A DNA stretch of 64,000 nt. Source: Gordius sp. MW1. Lineage: Eukaryota; Nematomorpha; Gordioida; Gordea; Gordiidae. The stretch lies in contig OZ038526.1 in NCBI GenBank assembly GCA_964036665.1, positions 34,906,001 to 34,970,000 of the forward strand. The letters run 5' to 3'. Positions 22,862 to 34,937 of the stretch are shown here, in pieces. The notes below the pieces were generated by a model. It worked only from the letters and a program-made list of their open reading frames with translations, ran no database searches and was not told the origin of the DNA. A program made the translations under genes and the position numbers. The first letter of the stretch is position 1. Every line of letters begins with the position of its first letter.

Positions 22862-23878
22862 CTGAGAATTGGAGTGCTCTATCTGGGCAAAACTTCGAAC
22901 TGAGATAATTGAGTTCAAAGTTTGAAATGCTATAAAATCTAAAGTTATTAATCATATGACTTGAAATGAAGTTTGATAGTGTAAACTATTAGCATCTATA
23001 TTATTTTAGCCAAAAACGTGAATTTTTTCTTTTATTTATAAAAAAATTGATTTTTTAAATTTCAGATAAATAAAGGTTATGTACATTAAGGTAAATTATG
23101 AAATTTTTTAAATATCTTTGAGTATATAATTAAATTTCTTAGACCAATTTGTAGCAATCATATTATTTACAACAAATACTATTAATGTATTATTTATAAA
23201 ATAAATGATACATATAAAAGAATATCAAATGGAAGTACAATCATTTATATCTGTTTTTAAACAAATATTTCCGTTAAAATTTTATCTCTCATTTTTAAAT
23301 AATCTTAAATATTCTCTTTTAAAAATTTAATTTTTTTCCTATCTCTTGCAAAATTTGCTTTGGCTATAACAATCATCTTTTTCCATGAGCAATAATGAAC
23401 AAAGCCTAAAATTAATATTAGTTTTAATCTTTTATACAAATTTAGCCTGTAATCTAATTTCAACCATTATTTACAATTATTTGATTTATCCTCTTGATAC
23501 TTATAATAATAGTTATGGCTATATTTTTTATATTACTTTTAATTATCTTCATCCGAAATAGTTTATTTATAAATATTTGACATAAAACAATGTGAAAAGT
23601 AATTGTAGAGATATTATTCGAATTAAAATTTAAAAGCAGACGATTTATTCACGTGATTAAATGAGCGCTTGCGATTGGGTAATTGCAGTTAGAGCAAACC
23701 AATTCTAAAAAATATTGATATTCGCGATTTAAGCGAAATAAGAACCTTAATAGTGAAGCCAAAAAATTTGTTTTCCACATTTTATAAAAAGTTTATGAAA
23801 AAATATATAAAAATCTATGGAATAGCACTTTTACTTTAAAATTTTCAAAAATTGCAGATAGAGCACTCCAATTCTCAG
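22862..23878. mobile_element. 1.0-kb foldback element with TA-type flank, inside R1
   Basis: The terminal inverted repeats CTGAGAATTGGAGTGCTCTA and TAGAGCACTCCAATTCTCAG are perfect over 20 bp or more (extending into CTG/CAG). TA occurs next to both ends. The interior is AT-rich with no coding sequence. A Tc1/mariner-type MITE is one reading; the TA flank alone is weak. Confidence 0.6.
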
Positions 23879-24292
23879 GTAGTGATTTGTCGAATCATTA
23901 AAACCAATTAACAGGAACAATCATAAGAGTCAAAAAAGAACGGAAAAAAAATTTCGATTCACAATTTGGCCAATGGTCATTTTTTCCATTGGTCAGTACC
24001 AACAGATATTCTATAAGTCAATGATAGCCAAAAAAACGAAAAAAAATTTTTGATGCTCACTTTGGCCAATGGTCATTTTTTTCCATTGGTCAGCAGCCAG
24101 GACACGGTAAAAGTGGATATAAATTCATAAGAGTCAAAAAAAACGAAAAAAAAATTTTCGAATCACATTTTGGCCAATGGTCATTTTATTCCATTGGTCA
24201 GCAGCCAAAGGACGGCCAAAAAGTCTTATTATCAATGATTAACAAGAACAATATATTTATTTAAACAAAAAAAAATAAAACATAAAATTGGC

Positions 24293-24312
24293 CTCTCCGG
24301 GATTCGAACCCA
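24293..24312 (-). repeat. tRNA T-arm-like (B-box) motif in R1
   Basis: On the minus strand GGGTTCGAATCCC lies in a GAGAGG context, matching the RNA polymerase III B-box consensus and a tRNA T-arm. Similar motifs occur at about 24685-24705 (-), 42383 (+), 42636 (+), 42925 (+), 46216 (+), 47570 (-), 47863 (-) and 48115 (-). No full cloverleaf or clear A box found, so these read as SINE-like or tRNA-derived pieces rather than tRNA genes. Confidence 0.5.
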
Positions 24313-24724
24313 CATCAGGAGAGGCTTAGGCTTTTGTATGGGGGGGGGGGCACAGGGACCCATATCAGTAAAGGCTAAACTCTACTAGGGGAGGGCATAG
24401 GTTAATTATTTATTTTAACAAAAAAAAACGAAAAAAATGTTCGATTCACATTTTGGCCAATGATCATTTTTTCCATTGGTCAGCAGCCAACGGACGGCCA
24501 AAAAGTCATAATAGCAATGGTAGTAACAGGAACAATCATAATAGTCAAAAAAAGAAACGAAAAAAACTTGGATTCACATTTTGGCCAATGGTCATTTTTT
24601 TCATTGGTCAGCACCCAACGGACGGCCAAAAAGTCTTATTATCAATGGTAGTAACAAGAACAATCATAAGAGTAAAAAAAAACTCCGGGATTCGAACCCA
24701 AAAACTAGTTAAATTAACAAGAAT

Positions 24725-24835
24725 TGAAAGTAAACAACGAGACAAGACATTCTGTGCAAGACAAGACATTCGGTGCAAGTCATCAAGACATTCGGTGCAA
24801 GACAAGACATTCGGTGCAAGACAAGACAAGACACC
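24725..24835 (+). repeat. Short tandem repeat GACAAGACATTCGGTGCAA
   Basis: About five copies of an 18-19 bp unit with small changes, including one with a CATCA insertion. It lies just before an internal R right-end motif (about 24860-24890). Confidence 0.8.
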
Positions 24836-27214
24836 AAACAGCGTTACAAACAAAATGGAAAGCGAGCCCATAAATTGCATAGCAATTAAAACTTTTGTAG
24901 GGGCACAGGGACCCATATCAGTAGAGGCATAGGCTTTTGTAGGAAAGGATATAGGGTAATTATCAATGTTAACCTATTCGAAAACGAAAAAAAAATTTCG
25001 ATTTATTTGGCCAATGGTCATTTTTTTCAATGGTCAGTAGCCAGCGGACGGTCAAAAAGTCACATTATCAATGTTACAGTATACAGTCAAAATTATTGGG
25101 GTTTAACAAACTATTTAAATTAAATAAATAAAATTTAAAGTAATAGCTCTTGCAGGATCCTAAAATTCCTTTTAGTTTAAAAAAGGGCTAAATTCTGAAA
25201 CTACCGGCCCGATTCGCTCGAAACTTTACCCGTAGGTGCCCAGGGCGGCCAGGGGTAAAATAGCTTTTTCAGATTCCTAAAATACCTTTTCGTTTTAAAA
25301 ATATCGGAAATTTCCCGGGCAGTTTCATAAAAAAAATTTCGATTTATATGGCCAATGGTCATTTTTTTCAATGGTCAGTAGCCTGCGGACGGTCAAAAAG
25401 TCATATTATTAATGGTATTAACAAGAACAAAATATTAATTTAATTAAATATATACATTGGAGGGTAAACGGACGGACATCAACGGACAACGGACATCAAC
25501 GGACATCAACGGACAACCAAAAACGAGCCCATAAATTGCATAGCAATTAATATACTAGATGAACCCGGCAAACGTTGTTTTGCCATTTACCCCGGTGTAT
25601 TAGCAGAATATATATCATCTTATAGATAAATTTCAATAGATTAAGAATATATCAAATATAATTGGTAAGTGTTTAGTATGCAAAAATTTTTTAACAGATA
25701 GTTAAAGAGGGTCCAAGGCCCAGCCCCACTTCAATTTATTTAGCCACGCAGGAGGGATTTCTTTCTTTCCATAAAATATGTATTTTTATTATCCGCAGGA
25801 GGGGACATGACCGTCCTATAATAATAATAATTGACGTGAAAAATAAGCAAAAAAATGACTTTGACTTAACATGGGCGTACACGGGTTTTGAATTAGGATA
25901 AGGCAGAATTAAAAAAAATTTTCCTGACACCAAAAAAAAATAATTTAAAATTTTTTAGCGAGCAAAAAAAAGGTCTCGACATCCAAAAATTGTCCTTACC
26001 AAAAATTTACCTGAGGGCAAAAAAAGGTCATCGACTATCCAAAATTTTGGCAGTGGCTAATTAGGGAGGGGCAGTGGCTAATTAAGAAAGGGCAGTGACT
26101 AATTGGGGGGGGGGGGCAAAACATAATTTTTTTTAATTTTTAAGGTTTTTTGTATTGAAAATTTTTTTTATTTTAAATTAGGGGGGGCAGCCCCCCCCCT
26201 CTGCATACGCCCATGTAATTTAATGTTTTAAATCGTAAAAAGTTTCCACTTTCCACAGCATATGACTACATTTATCACAACACTACCTACACGCATGCTG
26301 CACATGCACACACATAGTTTCATTTAGATACGCAGTACGTCATGAGCGTTTGATTGGCGATTTATTAAACGTATAAAACAAAATATCTCGAAAACTACTG
26401 GACCAATTGTCTCGAACAAATCTTAAAACATGCTCCGGAGTGTCAGGAATAAAGTGTGAAATTTTGAGCCAAATCGGTCTGGTAGTTTTCCAAAATTGGT
26501 GGCGGCATACACACAAACATACATAGTTTCATTTTTATATATAAGATATTGGGGAAGAGCATATTAATACTTATTAATTGCTAAGCAATTTATTTATGGT
26601 AAAGTTTAGCATAAGCCTTAAAGAAATGTCACTGAGTTTTAAATGTAATTTAAGTTTCTTCTACAAAATAAACGCATAACCATGACCTAAAATACTTTGT
26701 AGAATCTAATGTTTATATTCCTCTGGTTCATTCATATGGTAACGGGTCTGACCTGATTTAATATGAAAGAAAATTTTTATGCAGCAATAAAACATTTAAG
26801 CTTCATATACTATACGTCATATGACGTCATTATTAAGTGCTAAAACGTATAAGACAACGTATAAAACAAAAAAACGTGACCCCTCGAAAACTACTGGACC
26901 GATTTGGCTCGAACAAATCTTAAAACATGATCCGGAGTATGAGGAATAAACTGTGAAATTTTGAGCCAAATCGGTCTGGTAGTTTTTCAAAATTGGTGGC
27001 GGCATAAACACAAACATACACACAAACACACACACACATAGTTTCATTTTTATATATAAGATATATTGATTGCTATTTTTTATTTGCTCATTTATAATAA
27101 GTCTTTTGATTTGATAAAGAAAATTGAAATTATATTTTAAGACCTAGTTTTATAATATGGCTTAAGTTTAGCACAGTAATAGATTTTTTTTTTAATTTAA
27201 ATAATTATCATTTA

Positions 27215-28000
27215 TTACATCAAAATGGTTATGAGGTGCTAAATTATCATTTATATCTGAACACATATTGGGACACCAATACCTAAATGAACATATTTAC
27301 TTTGATTAGAAATGTGACTTTTCAGATATTTTGTTCCATGTTTATTTTAAAGTTATGACTTAATTATTGCTTATGTTTATATAACAAACACAGGTATATA
27401 ATACAATGGATATAAAAATTTTATTTAAATAAATATCATTACATCAAAATGGTTATATTTATATCTGAACATATATTGGGACACCAATACCTAAATGAAC
27501 ATATTTGCTTTGATTAGAAATGTGATGTACTTTTCAGATATTTTGTTCCTTGTTTATTTTAAAGTTATGACTTAAATATTGCTTATGTTTATATAACAAA
27601 CACAGTAATATAATACAGTGGATATAAAAATTTTATTTAAATAAATATAATTACATCAAAATGGTTATATTTATATCTGAACACATATTGGGACACCAAT
27701 ACCTAAATGAACATATTTACTTTGATTAGAAATGTGATGTACTTTTCAAATATTTTGTTACTTGTTTATTTTAAAGTTATGACTTAATTATTGCTTAAGC
27801 TTATAAACAAACACAGTAATATAATACAATGGATATATAAATTTTATTTAAATAAATATCATTACATCAAAATGGTTATGAGATGCTAATAATCATTTAG
27901 ATCTGAACACATATTGGGCCACTAATACCTAAATGAACATATTTACAATGATTCGAAATATGATGCACTTTTCAGATATTTTGCTCTTAGTTTTATTAAT
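27215..28000. repeat. 216-bp tandem repeat, four units, in G2
   Basis: The block starting TTACATCAAAATGGTTAT recurs at about 27217, 27433, 27650 and 27859, each with GAACACATATTGGGACACCA and ATGAACATATTTAC. The unit 2 copy of G2 has only three units (from 36737). No coding potential. Confidence 0.85.
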
Positions 28001-28530
28001 CCCCATGTGACTTTCCAGATTTCCTTGATAGAGTTTGTTGGGCCATCGTGATAACTCTTCATTACTATTTATTTTTCCCTTCATGTCTTATTATAACTTT
28101 AAATATTTCCAGAAAAATGTTATATATTTTGTAAACACAAGTATTTCACTCTTTAATATCTAAAACGTTATATAAAACATGTTATATATTACTTACTTAA
28201 CAACTTATTATCCTACCAATTTCCAATTCGGAAAACACTTGAAAATGGTTAGAGTTGCTTGTAGGTTTATAGCTTGAATCTGGTAACACTTGTTTATCAT
28301 TCTCCTAACGAGTGTTTTCTACGCGTTCACTTGTTCTGTATAAAGCTCATAACCAATGACAATGTGGCGAAAATCACGTGATCTTGTTTACTTTTACGCT
28401 TGTAGCCAATTAGTGCGTTCTATTACGCACTTGAATCTGACAATATTTGAATCGGATAACCCTACACCGGTGTAAAAGTCGACTGTGGTTAATAAGTACA
28501 AGATCAACAATCATCTCATCATAATTAAAA

Positions 28531-29030
28531 TGCTCTCATTTGGAAAACTTGTAAAAAACCTCTTATGTTGTTGTTGTGCGGACGAGATGGTAAGCTCGTC
28601 GGGTTGTAAATACTAAGAGCGGAGGACGGCTACAGGGGACTCTGAGTACGTGGATGATCTGATGTCCATTCCGTCTAAGTCTGTAGCCGTCCAAGGGAAG
28701 GAACTTGGCGACCAAGAGCAGCGTGTAAAGAAGTTGGCAAATATGGCTTGCACACCAATGTTTGATTACACCGACCTATCGCGTTATCAAGACGCCTTGG
28801 ACGAGGCTGGTTTTTGTGCGACTTTATTCACCATATGTTCCTAACATCGAGGTTAAGGAGTTAGTCTAAAACATGTTCCCATCTCCCCATCCACATCTAA
28901 ATTGGCATCATTATCACACTTACTACCAACCCTACCCGAGGATAAAAGGATCCTCGGTCAACAAAATATTTATCTAAGCAACATAACAGGTCATCAATTC
29001 ATAAGACGCAGTAAAGAAGTAAAAAGTCGA
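28531..29030 (+). pseudogene. B-half coding-like arm, plus orientation (copy 1), unrecognised
   Basis: An ATG at 28531 opens MLSFGKLVKNLLCCCC, a short frame with a Cys cluster. Further on, in shifted frame, TATGDSEYVDDLMSIPSKS, then DLSRYQDALDEAGF and a Ser/Pro/Thr-rich part. The minus-strand arm at 29255-29757 encodes the same protein in the same order. Two extra bases near 28615 break the frame relative to that arm. Function unknown. Other copies: 37846-38345 and 49345-49796; the latter stays open from DDL-like to SPYVPNIELK (49446-49649). Confidence 0.5.
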
Positions 29031-29254
29031 AATATTAATCAACAGAATGACATATTTAATGTTGGATACACCTTATATACCCTTTTATATACACATTTGG
29101 CACTTTTGATTAATATATTTTTAACCTTCATATAAAACTTTTTCTAAACCCTTTATGCAAAATCCCATATAAAGGGTCGGATTAAAGTCGTACATGAGGG
29201 ATATAAATATAACAAATCAGCAATTGTATACATAAATGATCTAGATAAAGGGAT

Positions 29255-29757
29255 ATATAAAGGTTTTTACTTCTTTACTGCGTCTTATAAATTGGTGGCC
29301 TATTGTTATGTTCCATAGACAAATATTTTGTTGAAATCTCCTCCCGAGTATCCTTTCATCCTTGGGTAGAAATGGTGAGTGTGATAATGATGCCAATTTA
29401 GATGTGGATGGGAAGATGAGCACAGGTTTTGGAGTAGACTCCTTAACATCGATCTTATGAACATAGCGTGATGAAATGTCGCACAATAAACCAGCCTCGT
29501 CCAAGATGTCTTGGTACCGCGATATGTCAGTATTCAAACATTGTCGTGTAAGCAAGCATTTTTGCCAACTTTTCCACATGCGGCTCTCGGTCTTCAAGTT
29601 CTTCCCCGGGGATGGCTACAGGCGCTGACGGAGTGAGCATCATATCATTCACGTACTCAAAGTCCCCTGTAGCCGTGTCCCGCCTAATATTCACTACCCG
29701 AAGAGTTGTCTTTTTCGTCCTTCCAACAGCAACATAAGAGGTTTTAAAAGTTTTCGA
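29255..29757 (-). pseudogene. B-half coding-like arm, minus orientation (copy 1), unrecognised
   Basis: Reads KTSYVAVGRTKKTTLRVVN, then TATGDFEYVNDMM, a Glu/Pro-rich stretch, ISRYQDILDEAG, SSRYVHKIDVKES, ILGRRFQQNICLWNIT and HQFIRRSKEVK. A frameshift near FEY (around 29530) interrupts it. It is the reverse-oriented relative of the plus arm, about 225 bp away. The other copies are at 38580-39065 (same frameshift) and 50030-50515 (frameshift in the same area). I do not recognise the protein. Confidence 0.5.
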
Positions 29758-31560
29758 AATAAGCGCGTTTTATTTAAGATGAGAAGATTGTTAATCTTGC
29801 ACGTATAAAATAAACACAGTTAATTGTTACAATAATGACGTTTAAAACGCTTAGCTTGCTTCAATTATTATGTAATTGTTGTAAACTAACTCAATTAATT
29901 TATATCTGCCTTCTTAAAAAGTTAATCTTTCTAATATTTTAATACTGTTTTTAAAGCATTATGAGCAAACCGAGGATCATTGCCTAACTAATCAAAACTT
30001 AGGCAATTAAATAGAAATTTTTGTTTGTTAATAAATTTCATTAAAGTGAAAGTAATTATTTTAGCTTATGTGTGGAACTCATAAAAAATTCAAATAAACA
30101 TCGGGATGAAGACGATAAAATGCGATTTAACATACCTCTAGTACTGACTAATATTACTTTCTAGGCCTTTTTATATGAGTCGGGCTTAAATATACGCATT
30201 TTCTTACTCTGTGACTTGCCCTTTTTATATTTTCAGCTTTATTAAATTTAGTATAATCACTCAAGCTGGCATAAAATAAAAAATGTGATTAAGCATACCG
30301 ATATATGTAATCTTTGTGTTTATTTTATAATTTTATTATGCTAAAAGCCAGATTGGTCACCCTAAAAAACATTCACAATCTCTAAAATGAAATTTACAAA
30401 TTTGCACTTAAAGATAAAAATGATCCTAAGTAGAGAACTGCAAACTCGACCCGAAAGCGCTTAAATTTTTTGAACCGAATCCCTCCCGAACGTGTTTTTA
30501 ATTTTGGTATCCAATTCGAGAGTAAGAAATGCGGTGTGCATGGGCGTGGCTAGGGGGTGGCAAGGATAGTTGAAGGAATTTGGGAATTTAGAGGGGGGCT
30601 CTATATATGCATTAGTAATAACTGAAAACACAAGCCAAATATTTTTAACAATTGAAATATATAAGAAATTCATTACTATATTATACATAATCGCTTAATT
30701 AGTTACTTCCTAGCAATGGAGCGGTCTAATGTTTTTACGTGAAAAAAATGTTAAACCAAATTTTTTTTATAGCAATTTTCACATCATATTCGGAAATTTT
30801 ACAATACATTTAGTCGAAAAGTAAATTCAAAAAATTGAATGTATATATATTATGTTTCCAGGCTTTTATAAATGTATCAAAATCTTTTATACAACTAAAC
30901 TATAATATTTTAACACATTTAATCTAATTATTAATCAAAGAAAGTTTCAAATTTTGGTCGAGGGGAAGGAAAAATCCCGCTTTCTCCCCCTTAGCTACGC
31001 GCCTGGATGATCAAGACATAGCGAACCTTAAAAGCAAATATAGTTGACATCGGCAAAGTTAAAATAATAAAATTAAGGCCTGCAGATGGCAATAATCATT
31101 CCGGGGATGGATATGCTTTTTGTTCAAAAAAATTATGGGTTGGGTAAAGATGGGCTTTAAGATAATTAAATGCAAAACCAATTGTAGATATTGAATATAG
31201 AGATAATTTTAATTAATTTTGTTTAATCAAAATTTATTAACACCAAATTAATTGGGCTACTTATGCCACTGACGAGTATAATCGTTATAGAATTTTCTTT
31301 AATAGTAATTTTATCGAAATTTATATTTATCTCGCAAATGTCAAGATTGGATAATCAATAAATGAAATTGACTAATATAAAATTGTTGGTTAAAAATAAA
31401 TATATGCTTTTATTAATTTCTTAATTTTCAACAAAAATAAAGGCAAACTCCTTTTTTGCTCTTAGCAGTTAAGTTAATTTTTACCTAAAATTTACGATAT
31501 TTTATAATATCAGAATTTATTTGCTAAATGTAAACTTAAAAACGCGATATAAAATTTGTT

Positions 31561-34500
31561 TTAAAATATCAAGGTGTCATTTTGATGTCAGGGTACATGT
31601 AATGAAATATAGCGGCATAAAATTTGACGTAATAAACAAAACGACTTATAAATATCAATTCATATTCGAATTCTGATTGGGATTTTTGGTAATCTGGAGG
31701 AACTGGGAAAAGAGAAGTATACATATCCTTGCCTAGAGTTAGAGCATCCAAATGAGGCATTTCATCAATAAAAGGCGAAGATACGTTGTTATAGACCCAA
31801 GGAGCTACAACGTTGTTAGGAACTTCATAAGAATCCCATCTTTGATCTCTGGGTCTTAGATGTGGATATTTCAAATAGCAATTCTGCAAATAAAAAGATT
31901 TAAAGTTAAATAGAGAAATGGATAAAATAATTTTTACTTTAGTTCCGTGCCCACGCCTCCAACAATATGTGCATGTTTTAAAATAGTTGCTTTTTTTCTT
32001 TTTCTCGGATTCCTTAGTTACATGGGGCTTTGGAATATCATCAAAGTTGAGGTTGTCCCATGGTAAGGAATCGGGCAAGGGCTGATAAAAAAGTAAAATT
32101 ATAATATAAAAATCTAAGATTTTATATAAATTACTTCAAGCATGTATAAGTTTCCACATCCAGGTCTGGGTTCGGGCGTCTTCGTTACATTATCATCAAG
32201 CTCCTTCAAATAGCTGGTGCATTCCTCACATTCACAAGTTAAATCAGAATCGATGGGATCTGTTTGAGTTGTTTGGTCAACCATTGAAGTTAAATTAATA
32301 AGGATAAAATAAAACTATAATATAGTTGTTTATACTTTTGACTATTTATACCAATGCACACAATGGCATTTGCCGTTAGTTCACAAATAATGTTTTGAAA
32401 CAATATTCCAAGGTTTAAATCCTGATATTAAAGACCGCTTTTTATAAGAACAAAGGAGAAGGATGTTATTTATTGTCCACTCCCACATAACCTAAAGTGT
32501 GATCATTGTGTGCATTTGTGTTGACCATAAACATGACTTCTGATAATACAACGGAGCTGAAACATGTTTTTATTGTATCAAAAACAAACTTGTTTCTATG
32601 ATCAAACGATCGACTTGTAACCTTTTGTGATTGCATTGTTATTTGATAATTATTCAATTAACGAAGTGTTACATAACAAATATCTTTTGTCTATTTTCAT
32701 ATGCTTTAATTTGAATGCTTGTAATCATCCTTAATAAAAGTTCCAGGATTCAATAAAATATTTAAACCAAATTTTAATGACCCATTTTAAAATAACACAA
32801 TTAGTCAAAAAATTATGTATAATGAGAAATTGATGTGGTATTGTTTTACTTTATACACTTACTAACTTGGACCTTAATTTGCCCTTTCTGTCTCATTAAA
32901 ATTATATTTTATGAATTAAAAAACATCCAATTTATCAAAACGTAGCTATGTATAAATAAAATACATTGGGTAACAAAATATAAAATTGTTGCGAAAATAA
33001 TTTACAAATTCGACAAAGGGTTAAAACGATTAAAATAAATTTATTATTACATAAGGATATCAATTATTGTTAACCGGTTAAGCCCTTTATATATAAGCCG
33101 CAAATTCTTACATGGCCTTAGCTTAGCAATAGGGGGTTGAAGGAAGAGTTCGCGACCCCTCTTAAAACAAAAAATTATATTCAGTAAAATTATGGTCAAT
33201 AAAAATTATTGTTTTGCCGCTTTCTAATATATAATTAAATTTTTTAGCTCCTAAATTTAATTCTGGACAACGCGTAACGATGAAATCAATTCCATTTTTA
33301 GGTCAAGGCCCCCCAAAAGCAAAACCTCGGCCCATTCAGCCCCCCCCCCCAAGCAATTATTTAATATTATAAATGTTGGAGATTATTTTATACGGAATAA
33401 TATGGGCGTAGCCAGCATTTAAATTATAGAGTGCCAGTTTAGGTATGGCAAACAAGAAATTTTGGATTGGGGGGGGCAGCTGCCCATCCTTGCCTCCTAG
33501 CAATATTGAGTGAATCAATTTGATATTATGTAAGATTTTTATTCATTAAAAAATTTAAAAAATCATCTTTTCTCCAGTTTCCTTTATAATATCCTGCTTT
33601 TTCATTTCATATCAATAACCTAAAAGATTTTAAATGATGAAAAGAAGCTAAGTAACTTAAATATTATAAACATTATATTCTTAATTAGGACCTTTAAAAG
33701 TATATTTTTCGTTTATGGTTCTATGTATCCCTACTTAGAGCCCTGCACGGGCCGTCCGAAGCCCGGGCCGGGCTCGGGTTAAATATTATAAATTAATCGG
33801 GCCTCGGGCTCGATCGGGGCTGATGGGTGAATCCGACCCAAGGCCCCTGACCGGCCCGAGACAAAATCTGGCTAAATGATTTTTAAAATTTTTGACTAAT
33901 TCCTTCGTTGAGTAGGCTATTTAGAGGGAACAAAATATTTAAGTGTTAGATAAAAGGTGAACTTACCTTAAGTTTTTTGTAAATTAAAATAAATACCCTA
34001 CATTGTCTAGTAAATTATTTTTTAAGTGTATTTTAGATACTTTAGGGAGAGTAAAAATTACCTAATTTATTAAACTATTCATTCTTTTTCCTTATCTTTA
34101 TATTCACTATGAAATTTATCATATATCACGAAAATAAGAATTGTAAATAGGAGGCGTTCATAGTGAAACCGCAGACGATTATTTTTGCCCCCCCCCCGCG
34201 GCAAAAAGCGAACTAAAATAAGATACAAATCATTTTGTACTTTTCGCGCGATAACTGAATTTGGTATGTATGTATTTTTTATAAAATTTTATAAGTTTAT
34301 AGGATAATTACGCTCTTATCAATAAACACGATTGATATATGATAAATTTCACGATGAATATAAAGATATTAATAAAAAAAATGAAGATTTTGATAAATTA
34401 GCTTAAAAATTCACTTCGCTTTTTTCGCTTCGCGCGTCATCACAAACGCCCCCTTAGTCTCAACGGGTCGGCCCTGGACTAGGTTTGTAAAAATTCGTCC

Positions 34501-34933
34501 TTATGGGCCATTTAAGCCTAGAAGGCCGGTGCATATCCTCAGTTTAAAAATGGTCTCAGGCTTAATTCGGTTACAAAATTTAAATAATTTAACTGTAATA
34601 TTTTTTTAGTACAAATTTAAAACTAAATATATTATTAGTGCATATTTTAACAAAAAATTCATCGTAGGTATTAAAATTATATTTTAAATAATCGAATAAA
34701 ATTTTTTGATAAAAAGCCCAGGCCACTGCTTTGTATAATTATAATAAATTATTGTTTAATAGTGCTATTTATAAACAAATTAAAAACACCCCCTCCCTCT
34801 AAGCAATCCATGACCGGCCCACTTACAGGCCTAAAAGCCTTACCCGCGGGCCGGGCTCGGACTGACTTCTGCTTTAATACAACAACTGTCCGGTACTGGA
34901 TGACGGGCTCTAATATAGCATAGCGGACTCGGG
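31561..34933. repeat. Tandem unit 2, 'A' half
   Basis: Near-identical to 16140-19524, with a few indels and substitutions, holding the second zinc-knuckle gene. It ends at CCGG 34934-34937. The non-coding contents are those described for unit 1. Confidence 0.88.
31569..32284 (-). CDS. CCHC zinc-knuckle protein, array copy 2
   Basis: Exons 32135-32284, 31938-32081 and 31569-31883, with the same GT-AG introns, phases and 202-residue product as copy 1. The knuckle is unchanged. Differences from copy 1: Ala5 to Thr; in exon 3 Gly to Arg in RPRDQxWDSY, Ile to Asn in VYxNVSS, and Tyr to Phe in QSExEYE. No stop or splice-site change, so it could be expressed. Confidence 0.8.
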
Positions 34934-34937
34934 CCGG

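Larger units (their letters stand above)
21287..25548 (+). mobile_element. R element copy 1 (4.26 kb), hairpin-ended, unclassified
   Basis: Left end AAAACTCGGGCCTTCGGCCC contains a GGGCC-TTC-GGCCC hairpin followed by a purine tract (GGGAAGGGG)n. Right end is (GGACATCAAC)n, then CGAGCCCATAAATTGCAT, then AGCAATT, with the hairpin AATTGC-ATA-GCAATT at the very end. Unit 2 has the uninterrupted site (around 35063-35068), so both ends are fixed to within an A-run, with no target duplication beyond one or two A. Inside: hairpin arrays (21700-22430, 23935-24690), a foldback element (22862-23878), T-arm-like motifs and internal copies of the right end (about 22780, 24870). No transposase seen. Helitron/Helentron-like is possible but the TC and CTRR termini are absent. 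Confidence 0.7.
21160..28466. mobile_element. G2 in unit 1: long non-autonomous Ginger-type element, interrupted by R
   Basis: Left end TGTCAGGTTATCATATTCAA after CCGG 21156-21159. The right end, read inverted, is TGTAGGGTTATCCGATTCAA before CCGG 28467-28470. The uninterrupted version in unit 2 (34938-37784) is 2,847 bp; this one is longer because an R element (21287-25548) sits near its left end. Contents after R: dispersed GATTTGGCTC repeats (25555-25600, 26330-27060), a CATGGGCGTAC...ACGCCCATG MITE (about 25870-26215) and a 216-bp tandem repeat (27215-28000). No coding sequence. Confidence 0.8.
28471..31560. repeat. Tandem unit 1, 'B' half
   Basis: About 3.1 kb nearly identical to 37789-40866 and partly to 49343-51230. 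It starts TGTAAAAGTCGACTGTGG right after CCGG. It holds the inverted pair of coding-like arms (28550-29757). 29760-31560 is AT-rich with no gene; MITE ends of the GGCGTGGC / TAGCTACGCGCC type lie at about 30539 and 31005. B then runs directly into the A half of unit 2 without a break. Confidence 0.85.

Noticed and set aside
21287-25548. R as a canonical Helitron
   Set aside because: No TC start, no CTRR end, and flanks are T and A in the wrong sense; kept as unclassified.
30461-30688. 75-codon minus-strand frame conserved in units 1 and 2
   Set aside because: Runs through a GGCGTGGC-type MITE end; conservation is explained by the unit duplication.
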